This document shows, in pieces, positions 18,541 to 29,014 of a DNA stretch of 64,000 nt. Under the pieces are notes generated by a model that had not been told where the DNA came from, searched no databases, and saw only the letters and a list, made by a program, of their open reading frames with translations. The stretch lies in contig NZ_JAUTAR010000001.1 of NCBI RefSeq assembly GCF_030818695.1, positions 3,590,501 to 3,654,500 on the forward strand, written 5' to 3'. Each line of letters opens with the position of its first letter. The stretch's first letter is position 1. The position numbers and the translations under genes are program-made. Origin of the DNA: Chryseobacterium sp. SORGH_AS_0447. Lineage in GTDB: Bacteria; Bacteroidota; Bacteroidia; Flavobacteriales; Weeksellaceae.

Positions 18541-18558
18541 AACTTTTCAAATTCAAAC

Positions 18559-19077
18559 TTACTTAACTTCCACAGGAACAGAGATTTTATCCCAATCCAT
18601 GGTGAAACCGTTTTTGTTGATTTTGTAGACTAAGGCTTCCTGGGTGGTTGGTAAAGCTTTTGTTTTTACGTCTACCCGTAGCGCGTCTTTGGACTGCTCG
18701 TATTTGTAGGCGCCCCATTGTTTGGCTTCTTTGTTGAAGATGGCGGTCCAAGTTCCGCTGGCTTTCGGGATCAGGAAGAAGCTGTATTTCCCAGCCGGCA
18801 GTTTTTTGCCCTGAACGGTAATATCTTTATCCGTTTCAAACGTGGTGGCTTCGTTGGCTCCTGCTCTCCATACTTTGTCATAGGCTTCCAGGCCGCCCCA
18901 GATGGTACGCCCTTTCACGGATGGGCTGCTGTAAGCGATGGTGATGTTGGCATCTTTGATTTTTCCGGTGGCCGTCATCGGTGGGCTAGCCGGTTTTTTG
19001 GTTTCCTGCGCGAAGGCATTTACAGAGATCGTCATGGCCGCAACGAGGACGGTCGCCGATTTTAGGATGGATTTCAT
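18559..19077 (-). CDS. DUF2911 domain secreted protein
   Basis: 172 residues. The signal peptide [20 protein letters not shown] continues to AFAQ and a likely cleavage. The mature part is a full DUF2911 domain: [32 protein letters not shown], then [15 protein letters not shown]2911 proteins are common exported beta-rich proteins of Bacteroidota with unknown function. The gene stands alone, with long repeat-filled DNA upstream and a shared terminator downstream. Confidence 0.88.
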   Translation of the reverse strand: MKSILKSATVLVAAMTISVNAFAQETKKPASPPMTATGKIKDANITIAYSSPSVKGRTIWGGLEAYDKVWRAGANEATTFETDKDITVQGKKLPAGKYSFFLIPKASGTWTAIFNKEAKQWGAYKYEQSKDALRVDVKTKALPTTQEALVYKINKNGFTMDWDKISVPVEVK

Positions 19078-19222
19078 ACTATTTTTATTTACTTGTTTGT
19101 TATTTTGTTAATCGTTTACGAATGTACTGCTTTCTTCTTATATCTGCTTCAACTTTTTTATTGAACCGTAAAAGTCACAAAAGATATTTTAAGTGGATGG
19201 ATAATGAGCCTTTGAAGTTCTT

Positions 19223-19610
19223 AACACATAAGTCACAGAGAAGATTTGAATAGCTTGAAAATATTTTTAGAACACATCAGATTAAAAATCAAAGATTTTT
19301 TTAAAACTTTTATCAGAATTTGAACACAAAGCCCACAGAGAAGATTTGAATAGCTTGAAAACATTTTAGAACACATCAGATTAAAAATCAAAGATTTTTA
19401 AAAACTTTTGTGCGCTTTGTCAGCAGATATTCAACTTTATTCAACGGTATGAATATCTTTTGTTCCTTTTGTGGTTAAAGAATCTACAGATTTTCACAGA
19501 TGATTACGCTTATTTTAACACATAAGTCACAAAGAAGATTTGAATGGCTTGAAAATATTTTTAGAACACATGAGATTAAAAATCTTTGATTTTTAAAAAA
19601 CTTTTGTGCG
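19223..19610. repeat. Three copies of an AT-rich direct repeat
   Basis: Copies start with aacacataagtcacagag or close variants at 19223, 19323 and 19518. Each continues through gaagatttgaatagcttg and a short palindrome (aaaatcaaagattttt). No gene is supported between 19078 and 19915. The open frame at 19635-19886 on the minus strand is low complexity and probably not coding. Confidence 0.7.
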
Positions 19611-19915
19611 CTTTTAACAGCATCTTATTCAACTTTATTCAACAGCATGAAGATCTTTTGTGAATTTTGCGGTTAAAATTCTCCTCAGATTTTCATAGAT
19701 CATAATGTGATCTCGGCTCCGCTCAGCCACCAAATCGGAAGTAAGCTTAACCGATAAGAAAATCTTTGATTTTGCCTCAGGTATTCTTAATAAATGAATC
19801 GGCGAACCTCTTCGAGGTTTCACTCTAATGTGCTCTAAAATAGGCACAATACGAGCCTCTTTAATCTCATGTGGCTTATGTGTCAAAGCTTCTTTTGAGT
19901 CTTTTGCGGTTTCAT

Positions 19916-21598
19916 TTAAACAAGCTTCCTGTTAAACAACAACCCGATGGCAGAAAACAGAATCACCGCCGCGGCCCCGATCACGTTAAGCCAAAGGAAG
20001 GAAACGATATCGAACTGATAAATGGCAATCACCGTGATTTCCGATAAAATGGCCGAAACAAAGACATTGGCCCCGTTGATCTTTTTAAAGTAAAAGGCGA
20101 CCAGGAAAATGCCCAGGATCGGACCGTAGAATAAGGAACCCAATACATTCACCGCTTCGATGAGGGAGCCCATCTGCGTGGCAAACATGGCGATGCCGAT
20201 GGAGAAAATCCCCCAGGCCAAAGTATGCAGTCGGCTGTACTTCAGTTCGGTCTGCTCATCAGGCATTTCTTTGCTGAAGATCAGGTGGACATCTTTTAAC
20301 GAACAGGCGGCCAGGGAATTCAGCGCGGCCGAAATGGAACCCCAGCTGGCGAGGAAAATGACGGCAAACAGAAGACCGGTCATCCCGATCGGCAACGTAT
20401 TCTTTACGAAATACAGGAAAATATAATTGGTATCGGTTTTTTCTGCATTGGAGTTGGATTGGTTGATGGCCTCCTCTACCCTTCCGTGAAGTTCTTTGAC
20501 CTCAGTCTGGGTGTCTTTAAAATCCTGAACTGCTTGGTTAAGATGTGGAGAGTTGGTTTCTTTAAGCTTTAAAATTTCTTTCGATTCTGCATTGAACTTT
20601 GCCTGTAAATCCCGGTGCTCTTTCTCAAATGCCGCCGCCTGTTGAGGCTGGGTGTCCTTCAGATTCTGGTAAGAACGCTCGTTGAAGTAGACCGGCGCCG
20701 GTTTCAGGGAAAAGAAGGCGAAAAGCAAAGCGCCGATCAGGAGAATGGCAAACTGCATCGGAATCTTCACCAACCCGTTCAGCAGCAGGCCCATTTTGGC
20801 GTTGGTGTTGTCTTTGGCGGTAATATACCTCCCGACCTGACTCTGGTCCGTCCCGAAGTAAGAAAGGGCCAGGAAAAACCCACCGATCAGTCCGCTCCAG
20901 AGGTTGTACTTGTCTTTCCAGTCGAATTCGGTGGTGATGACATTGAGCTTTCCGGATTTCCCGGCCAGATACAGCGCATCCTTAAAACCGATACCGCCCG
21001 GCATATCCTGAATCAGCAGATACCCTGCAAAAGCCATAGTTCCCAAGATAATCAGGAACTGTAATTTCTGAGTGTGGGCAATGGCTTTGGCTCCGCCGAC
21101 GTAGGTATAAATCAGCAGGATTCCGCCCGTTAAAACATTCGTGAGATAAATATTCCAATTAAGAACGCTTGCGAGGATAATACTCGGCGCATAAATGCTG
21201 ATTCCCGTAGATAACCCTCTTGAAAAAAGGAACAGCAACGAAGTAAGTACCCTTGTCTTTTTATCGAAACGGTTTTCCAGGTATTCATAGGCGGTATAGA
21301 CATTCAGCCGCTGGAAAATCGGGATGAAGGTGATGCAGATCACGATCATCGCCAGAGGCAGCCCGAAGTAATACTGGACGAAGCGCATCCCGTCGGTATA
21401 CGCCTGGCCCGGCGCCGAAAGAAAGGTAATGGCACTGGCCTGCGTCGCCATAATCCCCAAAAGCACAATGTACCACGGCATTTTGCTGTCCGCTTTCAGG
21501 TAGGAAGCGTTGCTTTTCTGGCCGCGGCCGATCCATACGCCGTAAACCACCACGGCCACTAAGGTAAAAATGAGAACGGCCCAATCGATACTGCTCAT
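19916..21598 (-). CDS. Sodium:solute symporter family transporter
   Basis: 560 residues with about 13 membrane segments. SSS-family signatures are present: YLKADSKMPWYIVLLGIMAT near the N-terminus, SAITFLSAPGQAYTDG, and FGTDQSQVGRYITAKD. A long coiled-coil-like insertion (about residues 310-390, with LQAKFNAESKEILKLKE) sits in a loop, as in several Bacteroidota SSS carriers. Substrate is unknown; N-acetylneuraminate-, sugar- or amino-acid-type solutes are typical for the subgroup. Its start overlaps the stop of a 34-aa peptide gene (ATGA), which itself overlaps a PIG-L deacetylase gene, so the transporter probably imports a product of that deacetylase. Confidence 0.88.
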   Translation of the reverse strand: MSSIDWAVLIFTLVAVVVYGVWIGRGQKSNASYLKADSKMPWYIVLLGIMATQASAITFLSAPGQAYTDGMRFVQYYFGLPLAMIVICITFIPIFQRLNVYTAYEYLENRFDKKTRVLTSLLFLFSRGLSTGISIYAPSIILASVLNWNIYLTNVLTGGILLIYTYVGGAKAIAHTQKLQFLIILGTMAFAGYLLIQDMPGGIGFKDALYLAGKSGKLNVITTEFDWKDKYNLWSGLIGGFFLALSYFGTDQSQVGRYITAKDNTNAKMGLLLNGLVKIPMQFAILLIGALLFAFFSLKPAPVYFNERSYQNLKDTQPQQAAAFEKEHRDLQAKFNAESKEILKLKETNSPHLNQAVQDFKDTQTEVKELHGRVEEAINQSNSNAEKTDTNYIFLYFVKNTLPIGMTGLLFAVIFLASWGSISAALNSLAACSLKDVHLIFSKEMPDEQTELKYSRLHTLAWGIFSIGIAMFATQMGSLIEAVNVLGSLFYGPILGIFLVAFYFKKINGANVFVSAILSEITVIAIYQFDIVSFLWLNVIGAAAVILFSAIGLLFNRKLV

Positions 21599-21699
21599 GC
21601 CCAGAATTTAGTGAATAAGTAATACAATATAATCTGTACGATCAGCGCGACGGCCAATAGCAGGTACCAGATGTTCCAGTTTGCAGGTTGTTTGCCCAT
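21595..21699 (-). CDS. 34-aa single-span membrane peptide between deacetylase and transporter
   Basis: ATG at 21697-21699 and TGA at 21595-21597. The product begins MGKQPANWNIWYLLLAVALI and ends LFTKFWA: one hydrophobic helix with short polar ends. Its start overlaps the deacetylase stop (TGATG) and its stop overlaps the symporter start (ATGA), so it is in a fully coupled position, which argues strongly that it is translated. It may be a small accessory subunit of the symporter, as known for several SSS carriers with tiny partners; this is inference. Confidence 0.75.
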   Translation of the reverse strand: MGKQPANWNIWYLLLAVALIVQIILYYLFTKFWA

Positions 21700-24197
21700 C
21701 AGTTTTTTTGTGCGGATAAAAAGTTCATAAACAAACGCGCCGCCCCGGCATTTCCCGCAGGAAGCTGTCTAAAAAAAGCCAAAGGCGTATAAATAAAATT
21801 CCCCTTTCCATATTTTGCATACAGCGTGGATCCCTGCAGCGGCTCTTCACCGGTGTCGTGCATTTCGAAAAGCGGTTCATAAGCCGCATCCCATTGGTCC
21901 GGGAAGTAGGCCCCGCGCTCCTGCACCCAGCCTTTGAAATCATCAGCCGTAATTTTGTTCGGGAAGTTCAGCAGTTGATGATTGGGATTTAAAAAGGTAA
22001 CAGCTGCATTCTCTTCAGTTACCCGCTTATTGACAATATTGAATTTATACATTCCCAATTGATCAACGGTTTTATCCTGATTGGTGTTGTACTGCATAAC
22101 CAGATTTCCCCCGGCTTTTACATAAGCCCATAAAAAAGGCATCCAGCGGCCCAGCTTTTTCTCCGTATTGTTGGCACGGATCCCCAGCACGATGGCATCG
22201 TATTGCGATAACTTGTTCGGGCTGCCGCCGGCTGCATCGATGTTGCCATAAAAATCTTCGTCCTTTAGGACATCCACCTGAATCCCTGCGATACGAAGGA
22301 ACTCCGGAATAAAATCGCCCGCTCCCTGGATATACCCTACTTTCTTAACCGTCGACCGGATCTCGCCTTTCATCACAGCCACCGTTGCCGGCGCAAAATA
22401 TTGCAAAGAAGGCAGATGCGGATATTGGATCAATACCTGTTTTTTATTATAGGTGATTCCGTCTGTAACATAATCGGCATCCAGCTGCAAACGGTTGGAT
22501 TGGATTGAAGCAAGTTTGGTTTTCGGGATAAGGCAGTCGACAGTAATATCTTTTCCGTTGAGCGAACTGACCTCCGCGCCGCCCAAACGTTCGCCGTTGT
22601 ACATCAGATTTATCTTACCGTTGCCCAATGCTTTGTCAGAATTGATTTTAATATTTAAGCTTACCTTTAAATCTTCATTTTCTTTGACCAAATAAAGCGG
22701 TTGGGTAAATTTCAGTTCCAGGACCGGAACAATGCGGAGGGCTTCCACCACATCACCGCGCACCGGGTCTAATTTCTTGAACGATAAAGGAAGCTTCACC
22801 TGAAACTTTTCTGTACCGATTTTTAAATCAAGCTGAACATTCAACGGTGATTTTGTTTCGGGCAAACCAATCAAGGTATCATTCGGAACGGAGAAAGTGG
22901 CCGCATTTACCGCCGGTTTAGCTAGCCAATAAGGTTCCGTAAGCGCTGCATCTGCCGGAATCTGAATTTTATGTTCAACGGTAATTAAAGAATCTTTAGC
23001 CAGTTTTCTGTTGAGATTTTCCGACTGGTTCAGCCATTTTACATTTTCCAGAACCACCGGATTTTCAACTCTTGCAATCAGATTTAATTTAAAATTATAC
23101 GGATCTCCGGCCACGGCTTCAGGCTGATTGGTTACCGCTTCGCCCATAAATCCGGCACAGCTCAGAATGATTTGGTCAAGGGATTTGATTTTATCTTTTT
23201 TAAGTTCCGGATCCTGTATCCCCATCACCTTTTTCCGCAAAGCCAACAAAGCTGGCAAACTACGGTCCGGATTGTTGAAATTGAAAGCTGCAATAATTTT
23301 ATCTAAAGCTTGATCGATATCTGCATTTCCTTTGGAGGTCCAGGTTTTCACGACCCCATCCAAAAGGGTTGTTTTGGCCGGTTCACCAGCCACATGCGTA
23401 AAATATTCGGTTTTGATCCCGGCCACCGACTGTGTTCCCGCGCCCTGGCTTTTATGCAGGCTTCTGCTTAATCCGGCCAGTTCGCCATAGCCCATTCCGA
23501 GCTGCGCATCGTATTGTCCGACGGTGATTTTCAGTTGATTTTCAGCCGTCGTATTCACCGAACCGAACCGGAAGGTATTCCACAACAAGCGTTTCGGCTG
23601 CCATACATTGACATATTTGAGCTGATCTGAGAAAGCCGTTTTATCCCCTGCGAGCTTAAAGGCTTTTTCCGCCACTACCGCCGAAGCTGCATGCTGTCCG
23701 TGGCCTGCCGCCGCCGTAGGCGGAAAACGGCAGATGATCACATCCGGACGGAATCTACGGATAACCCAAACCACATCTGCGGTGATGCTGTTTTCATCCC
23801 ATTGTTTAAAAGTATCGGTGGTATTTTTCGAAAATCCAAAATCAATCGCCCGGGTAAAAAACTGTTGGGCACCATCTAATTTTCTGGCCTCCAGAAGCTC
23901 ATGCGTTCTGATTAAGCCCAAAGCAGCTCCCTGCTCTGTTCCCAGTAAATTCTGCCCGCCGTCACCTCTGGTTAAGGACAGGTAGCCCGTTTCCAGGTTC
24001 TGATCGTTGACCAGCCAGGAGAGCAGGCCTGTATTTTCATCATCCGGATGCGCCGCCAGGTACAAGACTTTCGGAAGTTGCTTCAGGGTTTTGAGTTCGC
24101 GGTAAATTTCTGATGATTTGGAAGGCCGGACCTGTTGGGCCCAGCAAAAAGCCGTTAAAAAGCTAAGGAGAAGTACAGTTATTCCTTTTTTGAACAT
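21699..24197 (-). CDS. PIG-L family deacetylase, exported
   Basis: 832 residues. Signal peptide MFKKGITVLLLSFLTAFCWA. The PIG-L/LmbE domain occupies about residues 40-280, with the zinc motif AHPDDE at 49-54 and HGQHAAS for the third ligand. These enzymes remove N-acetyl groups from GlcNAc-type sugars. The C-terminal 500 residues form beta-sandwich regions and a ThuA-like/glutamine-amidotransferase-like segment (YDAIVLGIRANNTEKK and GGNLVMQYNTNQ) seen in large Bacteroidota PIG-L proteins. It is first in a three-gene operon with a small membrane peptide and an SSS symporter, which suggests use of an external acetylated amino sugar. Confidence 0.88.
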   Translation of the reverse strand: MFKKGITVLLLSFLTAFCWAQQVRPSKSSEIYRELKTLKQLPKVLYLAAHPDDENTGLLSWLVNDQNLETGYLSLTRGDGGQNLLGTEQGAALGLIRTHELLEARKLDGAQQFFTRAIDFGFSKNTTDTFKQWDENSITADVVWVIRRFRPDVIICRFPPTAAAGHGQHAASAVVAEKAFKLAGDKTAFSDQLKYVNVWQPKRLLWNTFRFGSVNTTAENQLKITVGQYDAQLGMGYGELAGLSRSLHKSQGAGTQSVAGIKTEYFTHVAGEPAKTTLLDGVVKTWTSKGNADIDQALDKIIAAFNFNNPDRSLPALLALRKKVMGIQDPELKKDKIKSLDQIILSCAGFMGEAVTNQPEAVAGDPYNFKLNLIARVENPVVLENVKWLNQSENLNRKLAKDSLITVEHKIQIPADAALTEPYWLAKPAVNAATFSVPNDTLIGLPETKSPLNVQLDLKIGTEKFQVKLPLSFKKLDPVRGDVVEALRIVPVLELKFTQPLYLVKENEDLKVSLNIKINSDKALGNGKINLMYNGERLGGAEVSSLNGKDITVDCLIPKTKLASIQSNRLQLDADYVTDGITYNKKQVLIQYPHLPSLQYFAPATVAVMKGEIRSTVKKVGYIQGAGDFIPEFLRIAGIQVDVLKDEDFYGNIDAAGGSPNKLSQYDAIVLGIRANNTEKKLGRWMPFLWAYVKAGGNLVMQYNTNQDKTVDQLGMYKFNIVNKRVTEENAAVTFLNPNHQLLNFPNKITADDFKGWVQERGAYFPDQWDAAYEPLFEMHDTGEEPLQGSTLYAKYGKGNFIYTPLAFFRQLPAGNAGAARLFMNFLSAQKN

Positions 24198-24289
24198 TTG
24201 AATTTGCTTTGCGCGGCAAATATAGGTAAATCGTTCTTTTCCCGGCAGGAAATGAGAAAATTCATTACCTTATCATCAAGCTTGTTCGG

Positions 24290-25045
24290 CGGATCGTGGT
24301 TTTTGAAGTATATGGTATCAATAGCATCGGGCTTCATTGTAGTAATGTAAGAGCCGGCTTTAGCCAAAAATTATTTTAACGCAAAGTTTGATTTTCCTGA
24401 TGCATAAATTATAAGGAGGCAAAGAAGGATCAGCAGGCTGATCTGATGAAGCGTACGGCTGACTCGTGAAGCAGATTCATCTGCCTTTATTTGCTTACGA
24501 TTATACACAGTCATTATATCTTTGCGTTTACATCTTTATGCATTCATATTGTGCATATCAATAGCGTCGGACTTGAGCCCAATATTATTATAACAATGTA
24601 AGATCCGGCTTTAGGCAAAACTTATTTTAACGCAAGTTTAATTTTCCTGATGCATAAATTCTAAGGAGGCAAAGAAGGATCAGCAGGCTGATCTCATGAA
24701 GAGGGTGGCTGCTTCGCGAAGCAGATTCATCTGCCTTTGCTTGCTTACGATTATAGACAGTCATTATATCTTTGCGTTTACATCTTTATGCATTCATATC
24801 GTACAAGTATCAATAGCATTGGGCTTCAGTCCTATACTATTGTAGCAATACAAGATCCGGGTTTAGCCAAAACTTATTTTAACGCAAAGCCTGATTTTCC
24901 TGTTGCATAAATTTTAAGGAAGCAAAGAAGGATCAGCAGGCTGATCTGACAAAGCGTACAGCTGCTTCGCGAAGCAGATTCATCTGCCTTTGCTCACTTA
25001 TGATTATGCGCAGTCATTATATTATACCTTTGCGTTTAAAGCTTT
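24290..25045. repeat. Three imperfect copies of an about 250-bp repeat
   Basis: The landmark ttattttaacgcaa occurs at 24371, 24622 and 24874 (periods about 251 and 252). Units carry palindromes gatcagc-ag-gctgatc and cagat-tc-atctg, and the core aaggaggcaaagaaggatca corresponds to aaggaagcaaagatgaatca in the 2221-3126 array, so both arrays belong to one family. No gene is supported in 24198-25109; the minus-strand frame at 24179-24367 runs into the repeat. Confidence 0.85.
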
Positions 25046-25109
25046 CACAGTTCATGATCCTGATTAACAACTGGAAGTCGGAAACCTGTATTTTACAGAC
25101 AAAAACCAA

Positions 25110-25781
25110 TTATACTTTTTTAACACTATCCCGTGTGAGATAAATATAATTAAACATACAGAATGCAGCGATCGCCCCGAACGTATGCCATAAAAAGTGG
25201 GTCCCAAAACTGAGCCATTCCCATTTGTCAGCAACACGGAAGGTCAGCGCCAGAACAAAAGATAACAAAGCAAATCCCACCCATTTACCGTCTTTCCAAT
25301 GGGTGTAAATCAGATACCTCAACACCGAGAACAGGACAAAGGAAGCCATGATGGCATAATTGACGTTGATAAAAAGAGAAGGATGATCAATCAGGATCCA
25401 GTTTCTCAAAGCAAACAGGAGTATTCCATAAATAAGAACCATTGAAACCGCATAATACCACCGGGTGCTTCGGGCGACAAAATAAAATCCGGCGGATAAG
25501 CAGAGCAGCATGATCGGCAGCCAGTCCATCATAATGAATACCGGCCATTGCCTGAAAGAATGGTAAACCGTTCCGCCTATCGCACCGATATACAATAACA
25601 CCAGGCAGTAGGTTAAAAAAGGATTCTCTTTAAAATGTCCTTTGATCTTAAGGGTCCAGAAAATGGCCAGGGCGAGAAAAAATACAGCCGTGGCTGCATT
25701 TAACGGCTCGGGAAACAACTGAGCCATATCGGTTTCTTTATAGAGCATTCCTCCGTCCGGAGGTAACTGGTTGATCGGCAT
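25110..25781 (-). CDS. Seven-span membrane protein, ceramidase/CREST-like
   Basis: 223 residues with about seven hydrophobic segments. Conserved-looking polar residues sit where CREST-superfamily hydrolases (alkaline ceramidase, PAQR, Per1) carry theirs: TVYHSFRQWP with Ser, MDWLPIM with Asp, and FGTHFLWHTFGA with two His near the last segments. These enzymes are zinc-dependent amide hydrolases in membranes. Bacteroidota make sphingolipids, so a ceramidase-like substrate is plausible, but this is inference. It stands alone between a repeat block and the RNA-repair operon and reads away from both. Confidence 0.55.
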   Translation of the reverse strand: MPINQLPPDGGMLYKETDMAQLFPEPLNAATAVFFLALAIFWTLKIKGHFKENPFLTYCLVLLYIGAIGGTVYHSFRQWPVFIMMDWLPIMLLCLSAGFYFVARSTRWYYAVSMVLIYGILLFALRNWILIDHPSLFINVNYAIMASFVLFSVLRYLIYTHWKDGKWVGFALLSFVLALTFRVADKWEWLSFGTHFLWHTFGAIAAFCMFNYIYLTRDSVKKV

Positions 25782-26896
<1,115 letters not shown>

Positions 26897-27547
26897 ATGA
26901 AACCCAAAAATATGAAACCGCTGTCTGAACCCGCATTGCAGTTTATTAAAAAAGTTGGCAAAAATAAAGATTTCGCGATAGATCTCGATTTACTGGAAGA
27001 CCATTTAAGAATATATCATCTTGAAGATTCCTCCGAAATCCTGAGATTTCAGAAAAATTTTGCCGGCCTGCATTTTCAGGATACCGTTATCTATATTTTT
27101 ACGCCTGAGCAGATCAGGGAAAGGAAGACTGTAAAAACCCACGAATGGAATGGCCAGACTTTATTTCCGATCAATAACGGATTATACATGGCTGAAAACG
27201 GAGAAATTGCTGTCAGGGACTGCGGATGCAATTCGCATGACTTTTATTTTTATTTCGAAAGATTCGATATCTTTATCGAGCAGCAGGCTTTTTTTGAAAA
27301 ACACCGGTATTATAAAAAACTCCCCGCTTACAGCCATGAGATTACCGATTTAAAGGAATTTTCAGCACGGATGTCGGGTTACGGATTTTTACCGGATTGC
27401 TCGGACCGGTATAACCTGATGTGGAAAAATGAAGTCAGCCTCGTGCATGCGACCTGCCATGAGAATGCCTGGAGCGTGGGCATTGACAGTATTTCCGAAC
27501 AAAACCGTTCTAAGTTGATTGAACAATTAAAAGATGTCATCCAATGA
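26897..27547 (+). CDS. Unknown protein in RNA-repair operon
   Basis: 216 residues, no signal peptide. I do not recognise the family with confidence. A SSEILRFQKNFAGLHFQDT segment followed by GLYMAENGEIAVRDCGCN gives a distant impression of SUKH/SMI1-KNR4-type proteins, which are often immunity or adaptor proteins; this is a weak resemblance. Its start codon directly follows the stop of RlaP, and its stop overlaps the start of the ATP-grasp remnant (ATGA). Codon use matches neighbours. Alternative starts exist at codon 6. Confidence 0.55.
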   Translation: MKPKNMKPLSEPALQFIKKVGKNKDFAIDLDLLEDHLRIYHLEDSSEILRFQKNFAGLHFQDTVIYIFTPEQIRERKTVKTHEWNGQTLFPINNGLYMAENGEIAVRDCGCNSHDFYFYFERFDIFIEQQAFFEKHRYYKKLPAYSHEITDLKEFSARMSGYGFLPDCSDRYNLMWKNEVSLVHATCHENAWSVGIDSISEQNRSKLIEQLKDVIQ

Positions 27548-27701
27548 AAAAACTCGTCGCCCTCTCTCCAATATACACAGAGGACAGCAATATCCTGAAA
27601 AAAGCATGATCGAGGCAAATCCCGCCTTGCATTCCGGGCTATATGTCTGTGATACTGAAAAAGCCTTGGAAGTGATTGTGGAGAGTTGTATTAAAAATTA
27701 A
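27544..27701 (+). pseudogene. Internally deleted ATP-grasp gene remnant
   Basis: Two fragments in different frames. The first (27544-27609) reads MKKLVALSPIYTEDSNILKK and stops. The second (27606-27701) reads MIEANPALHSGLYVCDTEKA and ends VIVESCIKN before TAA. The second matches the C-terminal end of ATP-grasp enzymes (VEANPxxxSGLYxCD pattern), and the first is a plausible N-terminus of the same protein. The middle, probably 200 or more codons, is gone. The start overlaps the previous stop (ATGA), so the intact ancestor was part of the operon. Some relatives of this operon carry an ATP-grasp gene (from memory). Confidence 0.65.
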
Positions 27702-27817
27702 AACTAATTTGACAGGCTGGAAGAGGGAAGCTGGATGTTAGAAGTTTCTTTGATCAGTAGTATTAATATTAAAGGTATTAATTAAAAAATCTAATATGAT
27801 GTAACTCACAGTAAATT

Positions 27818-28252
27818 ATGGAAATGATCATCTTCACCGGGATTCCGGCGAGTGGAAAAAGTTCCTTTTATAAGGAGCTTTTTTTCAATTCGCACCTCAG
27901 GATCAGCATGGATCTGCTGAATACCCGGAATAAAGAAAATAAGCTGATGCAATACGGTTTTGAAACCCAATCGAGAATGGTAATCGACAATACGAATGTC
28001 ACGAGAGAAAGCCGTAAAAAATACATTGAATCAGCAAAACAGAACCAGTATCAAATCATCGGATACTTTTTTGAAAGCCCTGTTCAGGACTGCCTGGAAC
28101 GGAATAAGAACAGGAAAGATTCCATCAATGAGATCGGGATCAAAGCTAAATACAAGGAACTGGAAAAGCCTGATTACACAGAAGGCTTTGATAAGATCTT
28201 TAGCGTAAAAATAATCAATAACACCTTTGAAATCAGCGATTATGAAATTTGA
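27818..28252 (+). CDS. Polynucleotide-kinase-like P-loop protein
   Basis: 144 residues, the size of a stand-alone PNK-type kinase domain. Walker A is FTGIPASGKSSFYKE with Lys14 and Ser15. A SMDLLNTRNKE segment supplies the usual Asp (32) after strand 2. MVIDNTNVTRESRKKYI is the characteristic motif of T4 Pnkp/PNKP kinases (AAA_33). This would phosphorylate 5'-OH RNA ends made by ribonucleases, using ATP. It overlaps the Thg1-like gene by 11 bp. The 116-bp gap upstream is the scar of the deleted ATP-grasp gene. Confidence 0.82.
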   Translation: MEMIIFTGIPASGKSSFYKELFFNSHLRISMDLLNTRNKENKLMQYGFETQSRMVIDNTNVTRESRKKYIESAKQNQYQIIGYFFESPVQDCLERNKNRKDSINEIGIKAKYKELEKPDYTEGFDKIFSVKIINNTFEISDYEI

Positions 28253-29006
28253 AGAAATAGAAGCGTTAATGCGGAAGAACGAAAGCCTTTCGGAACAGTA
28301 CATCCTGCCGGAAAATTATATCATCGTACGGCTGGACGGAAAAGGCTTTACGAAACTGACTAAAGAAAAACTTACCCTGGAGAAACCGTTTGATGCAAGA
28401 TTCGGCAAAGTAATGACTGATACGGTAAAGCATCTTTTTAATACCGGTTTTAAGGTGATCTACGGTTATACCCAAAGCGATGAGATTTCTTTACTGATCG
28501 ACAAAGGCGACCAGACCTTCAGCAGAAAGACCCGGAAAATCAATTCCGTGCTGGCCGGGGAAGCCAGTGCTTTTTTCAGCCTGCAATTTCAGGAGATTTG
28601 TGTTTTCGACTGCCGCACCATAGCCATTCCCAACCGGGAAATGCTGCTAGATTATTTCTGCTGGCGGCAGGAAGATGCCCACCGGAATTCCCTTTCCGCT
28701 TATTGCTACTGGACCTTACGGAATAACGGCTTTACCGCAAAACAAGCCACCGGAAAGATCGAAAAATTGACCCAGGCCGAAAAAAACGAACTGCTGTTTC
28801 AGTACGGCATCAATTACAATACCCTTCCGTCATGGCAGAAACGTGGCGTTGGCATTTATAATAAAGAAATTATGAAGCAGGGCTTCAATCCGATGACGAG
28901 GGAAACGGTGGGCTGTTTGAGGAAGGAGCTGTTTGTAGAGAAGGAATTGGGGATACGTGAGGAATATAGACTATTTTTGAAAGAAATTCTAAAATGTAAA
29001 AATTAA
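28242..29006 (+). CDS. Thg1-like 3'-5' RNA polymerase (tRNA repair)
   Basis: 254 residues from ATG 28242, chosen over 28227 because MKFEEIEALM is the usual family start. Catalytic metal residues are visible: Asp32 in IVRLDGKGFTKLTK and Asp80-Glu81 in GYTQSDEISLLI. EKPFDARFGKVMTDT and QFQEICVFDCRTI are also family features. Thg1-like proteins add nucleotides in the 3'-to-5' direction, templated by base pairing, and in bacteria repair 5'-truncated tRNAs instead of adding G-1 to tRNA-His. Its neighbours (kinase, nucleotidyltransferases, primase-like protein) strongly support a general RNA-repair role. Confidence 0.9.
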   Translation: MKFEEIEALMRKNESLSEQYILPENYIIVRLDGKGFTKLTKEKLTLEKPFDARFGKVMTDTVKHLFNTGFKVIYGYTQSDEISLLIDKGDQTFSRKTRKINSVLAGEASAFFSLQFQEICVFDCRTIAIPNREMLLDYFCWRQEDAHRNSLSAYCYWTLRNNGFTAKQATGKIEKLTQAEKNELLFQYGINYNTLPSWQKRGVGIYNKEIMKQGFNPMTRETVGCLRKELFVEKELGIREEYRLFLKEILKCKN

Positions 29007-29014
29007 AAAACCAG

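Noticed and set aside
19635..19886. 83-aa minus frame
   Set aside because: Low-complexity repeat-rich sequence without motif.
24179..24367. 62-aa minus frame upstream of the PIG-L deacetylase
   Set aside because: It lies mostly in the repeat family and overlaps the deacetylase start.
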